From an uncultured Lachnospiraceae bacterium (GTDB taxonomy: Bacteria > Bacillota > Clostridia > Lachnospirales > Lachnospiraceae), in NCBI GenBank assembly GCA_910587895.1, contig CAJUOE010000232.1, positions 1 to 5,807 of the forward strand: a stretch of 5,807 nucleotides of DNA, written 5' to 3'. The position numbers and the translations under genes are program-made. The notes under the pieces are model-generated. The model was not told where the DNA came from and ran no database searches. It was given only the letters and a program-made list of their open reading frames with translations. Below, piece by piece: positions 5,241 to 5,807 of the stretch (the first letter of the stretch is position 1; each line of letters opens with the position of its first letter).

Positions 5241-5252
5241 GGATATTACTTT

Positions 5253-5807
5253 TTATGAGGTCTGTCCCTGTTTTTTCTGGTCCAGCCCATGCAGGTAGTC
5301 ATCCACGCCCTTTACGTTTTCCGCCCAGTCGCCTTCACTGTCCATGTCCCATGTAAGAGTTTTTACAGACAGCTCCATTTCCCGGCAGATCTGGGTGAGC
5401 TTATGGCATCCCCGCTGGATGTTCTGACGCTTGATGCTTTTCTTTTCACAGGGAATGACCTGCTGTTTCCAGTCCTTCCTGTAATTCTCACAATGAACAC
5501 ATTTCTCATTGTAGTCACCCCTGCAGGCAGTCTTTAGCAGCTTGTCCATGTCATATGCTTCATAGACCGCTTTCGTCCCCATCAGCTTCATTGCCTGTAA
5601 AAACGGCGGCAGGTTTGCGTACTGGTTTGCCCCCGGCACACATCCGAAAGTCCTGCCTGACAGTGCATGGGCAAGGTCGCCCTTCAGCGGTCCCTCTGTT
5701 ACAAATACCGTCTTTTCCCCCGGATTTCCCGCCAGATGGACGGGACTTCCGGAGGATGTGCCCATATAATAGTTCGTACTGGAGAGCCAGATATACTTCC
5801 TGCCGTC
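5253..5807 (-). CDS. C-terminal part of a DUF3854/Toprim-domain (primase-like) protein, 5' end outside the window
   Basis: The frame is open to the right edge, so the gene continues beyond the window; an internal Met at 5765 is not the start. The visible 184 residues begin DGRKYIWLSSTNYYMGTSS. They hold the Toprim signature: Glu in FVTEGPLKGD (visible residue 38) and the Asp-x-Asp in YEAYDMDKL (86 and 88), the metal-binding acidic residues of primases and topoisomerases, with CVPGANQYANL between them. A Cys cluster follows, C-x7-C-x2-C (visible 95, 103, 106), possibly a metal site, then a charged tail with LTWDMDSEGDWAENVKG. This arrangement fits DUF3854 proteins, found on plasmids, phages and integrative elements and thought to act in DNA replication or priming. 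The stop is at 5253-5255. It lies upstream of parM in the same direction but has its own terminator, so it is a separate transcript. Confidence 0.8.
   Translation of the reverse strand, partial: DGRKYIWLSSTNYYMGTSSGSPVHLAGNPGEKTVFVTEGPLKGDLAHALSGRTFGCVPGANQYANLPPFLQAMKLMGTKAVYEAYDMDKLLKTACRGDYNEKCVHCENYRKDWKQQVIPCEKKSIKRQNIQRGCHKLTQICREMELSVKTLTWDMDSEGDWAENVKGVDDYLHGLDQKKQGQTS

Overview
The window looks like DNA from a Gram-positive gut Clostridia species, probably Lachnospiraceae. The grounds are strong AGGAGG-type ribosome binding sites, an ECF sigma/anti-sigma operon of the kind common in that family, a ribose/galactose-type ABC transporter start, and a ParM/ParR plus DUF3854 (Toprim) backbone typical of plasmids and integrative elements there. 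This is judged from motifs, not from a database search.

Layout. (1) 1-265: the start of a sugar ABC transporter operon on the + strand, with terminator, candidate promoter with repeated TGAC-N4-GTCA dyads, good RBS and the first 24 codons of the ATPase; the gene then stops abruptly. (2) 249-437 (-): the first 61 or so codons of an ECF sigma factor, cut off in region 2. The two truncated genes face each other and share about 11 bp at the joint (255-265), so this is a recombination or assembly junction. (3) 438-750: no gene; a candidate ECF promoter, an AT-rich stretch, and copy A of a ~100 bp structured repeat. (4) 751-2663 (-): an intact, translationally coupled ECF sigma/membrane anti-sigma operon. 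(5) 2664-3015: no gene; the operon's candidate promoters and copy B of the repeat, so the operon lies between two direct repeats. (6) 3016-3767: a divergent pair, an unrecognised 118-aa helical protein (-) and an XRE regulator (+), separated by a 19-bp direct repeat that looks like operator DNA. (7) 3794-5103 (-): parR and parM, an actin-type DNA segregation operon with its own promoter and a bidirectional terminator at its end. (8) 5253 to the right edge (-): the C-terminal part of a DUF3854/Toprim protein, followed by a terminator.

How it fits together: the right half (3016-5807) is the maintenance and replication-associated backbone of a plasmid or integrative conjugative element. The ECF/anti-sigma operon, visibly more AT-rich, looks like a cargo cassette inserted at a duplicated terminator-like repeat. 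The left edge joins the element abruptly to a chromosomal sugar-transport operon. No tRNA, rRNA, CRISPR array, transposase or integrase was seen.
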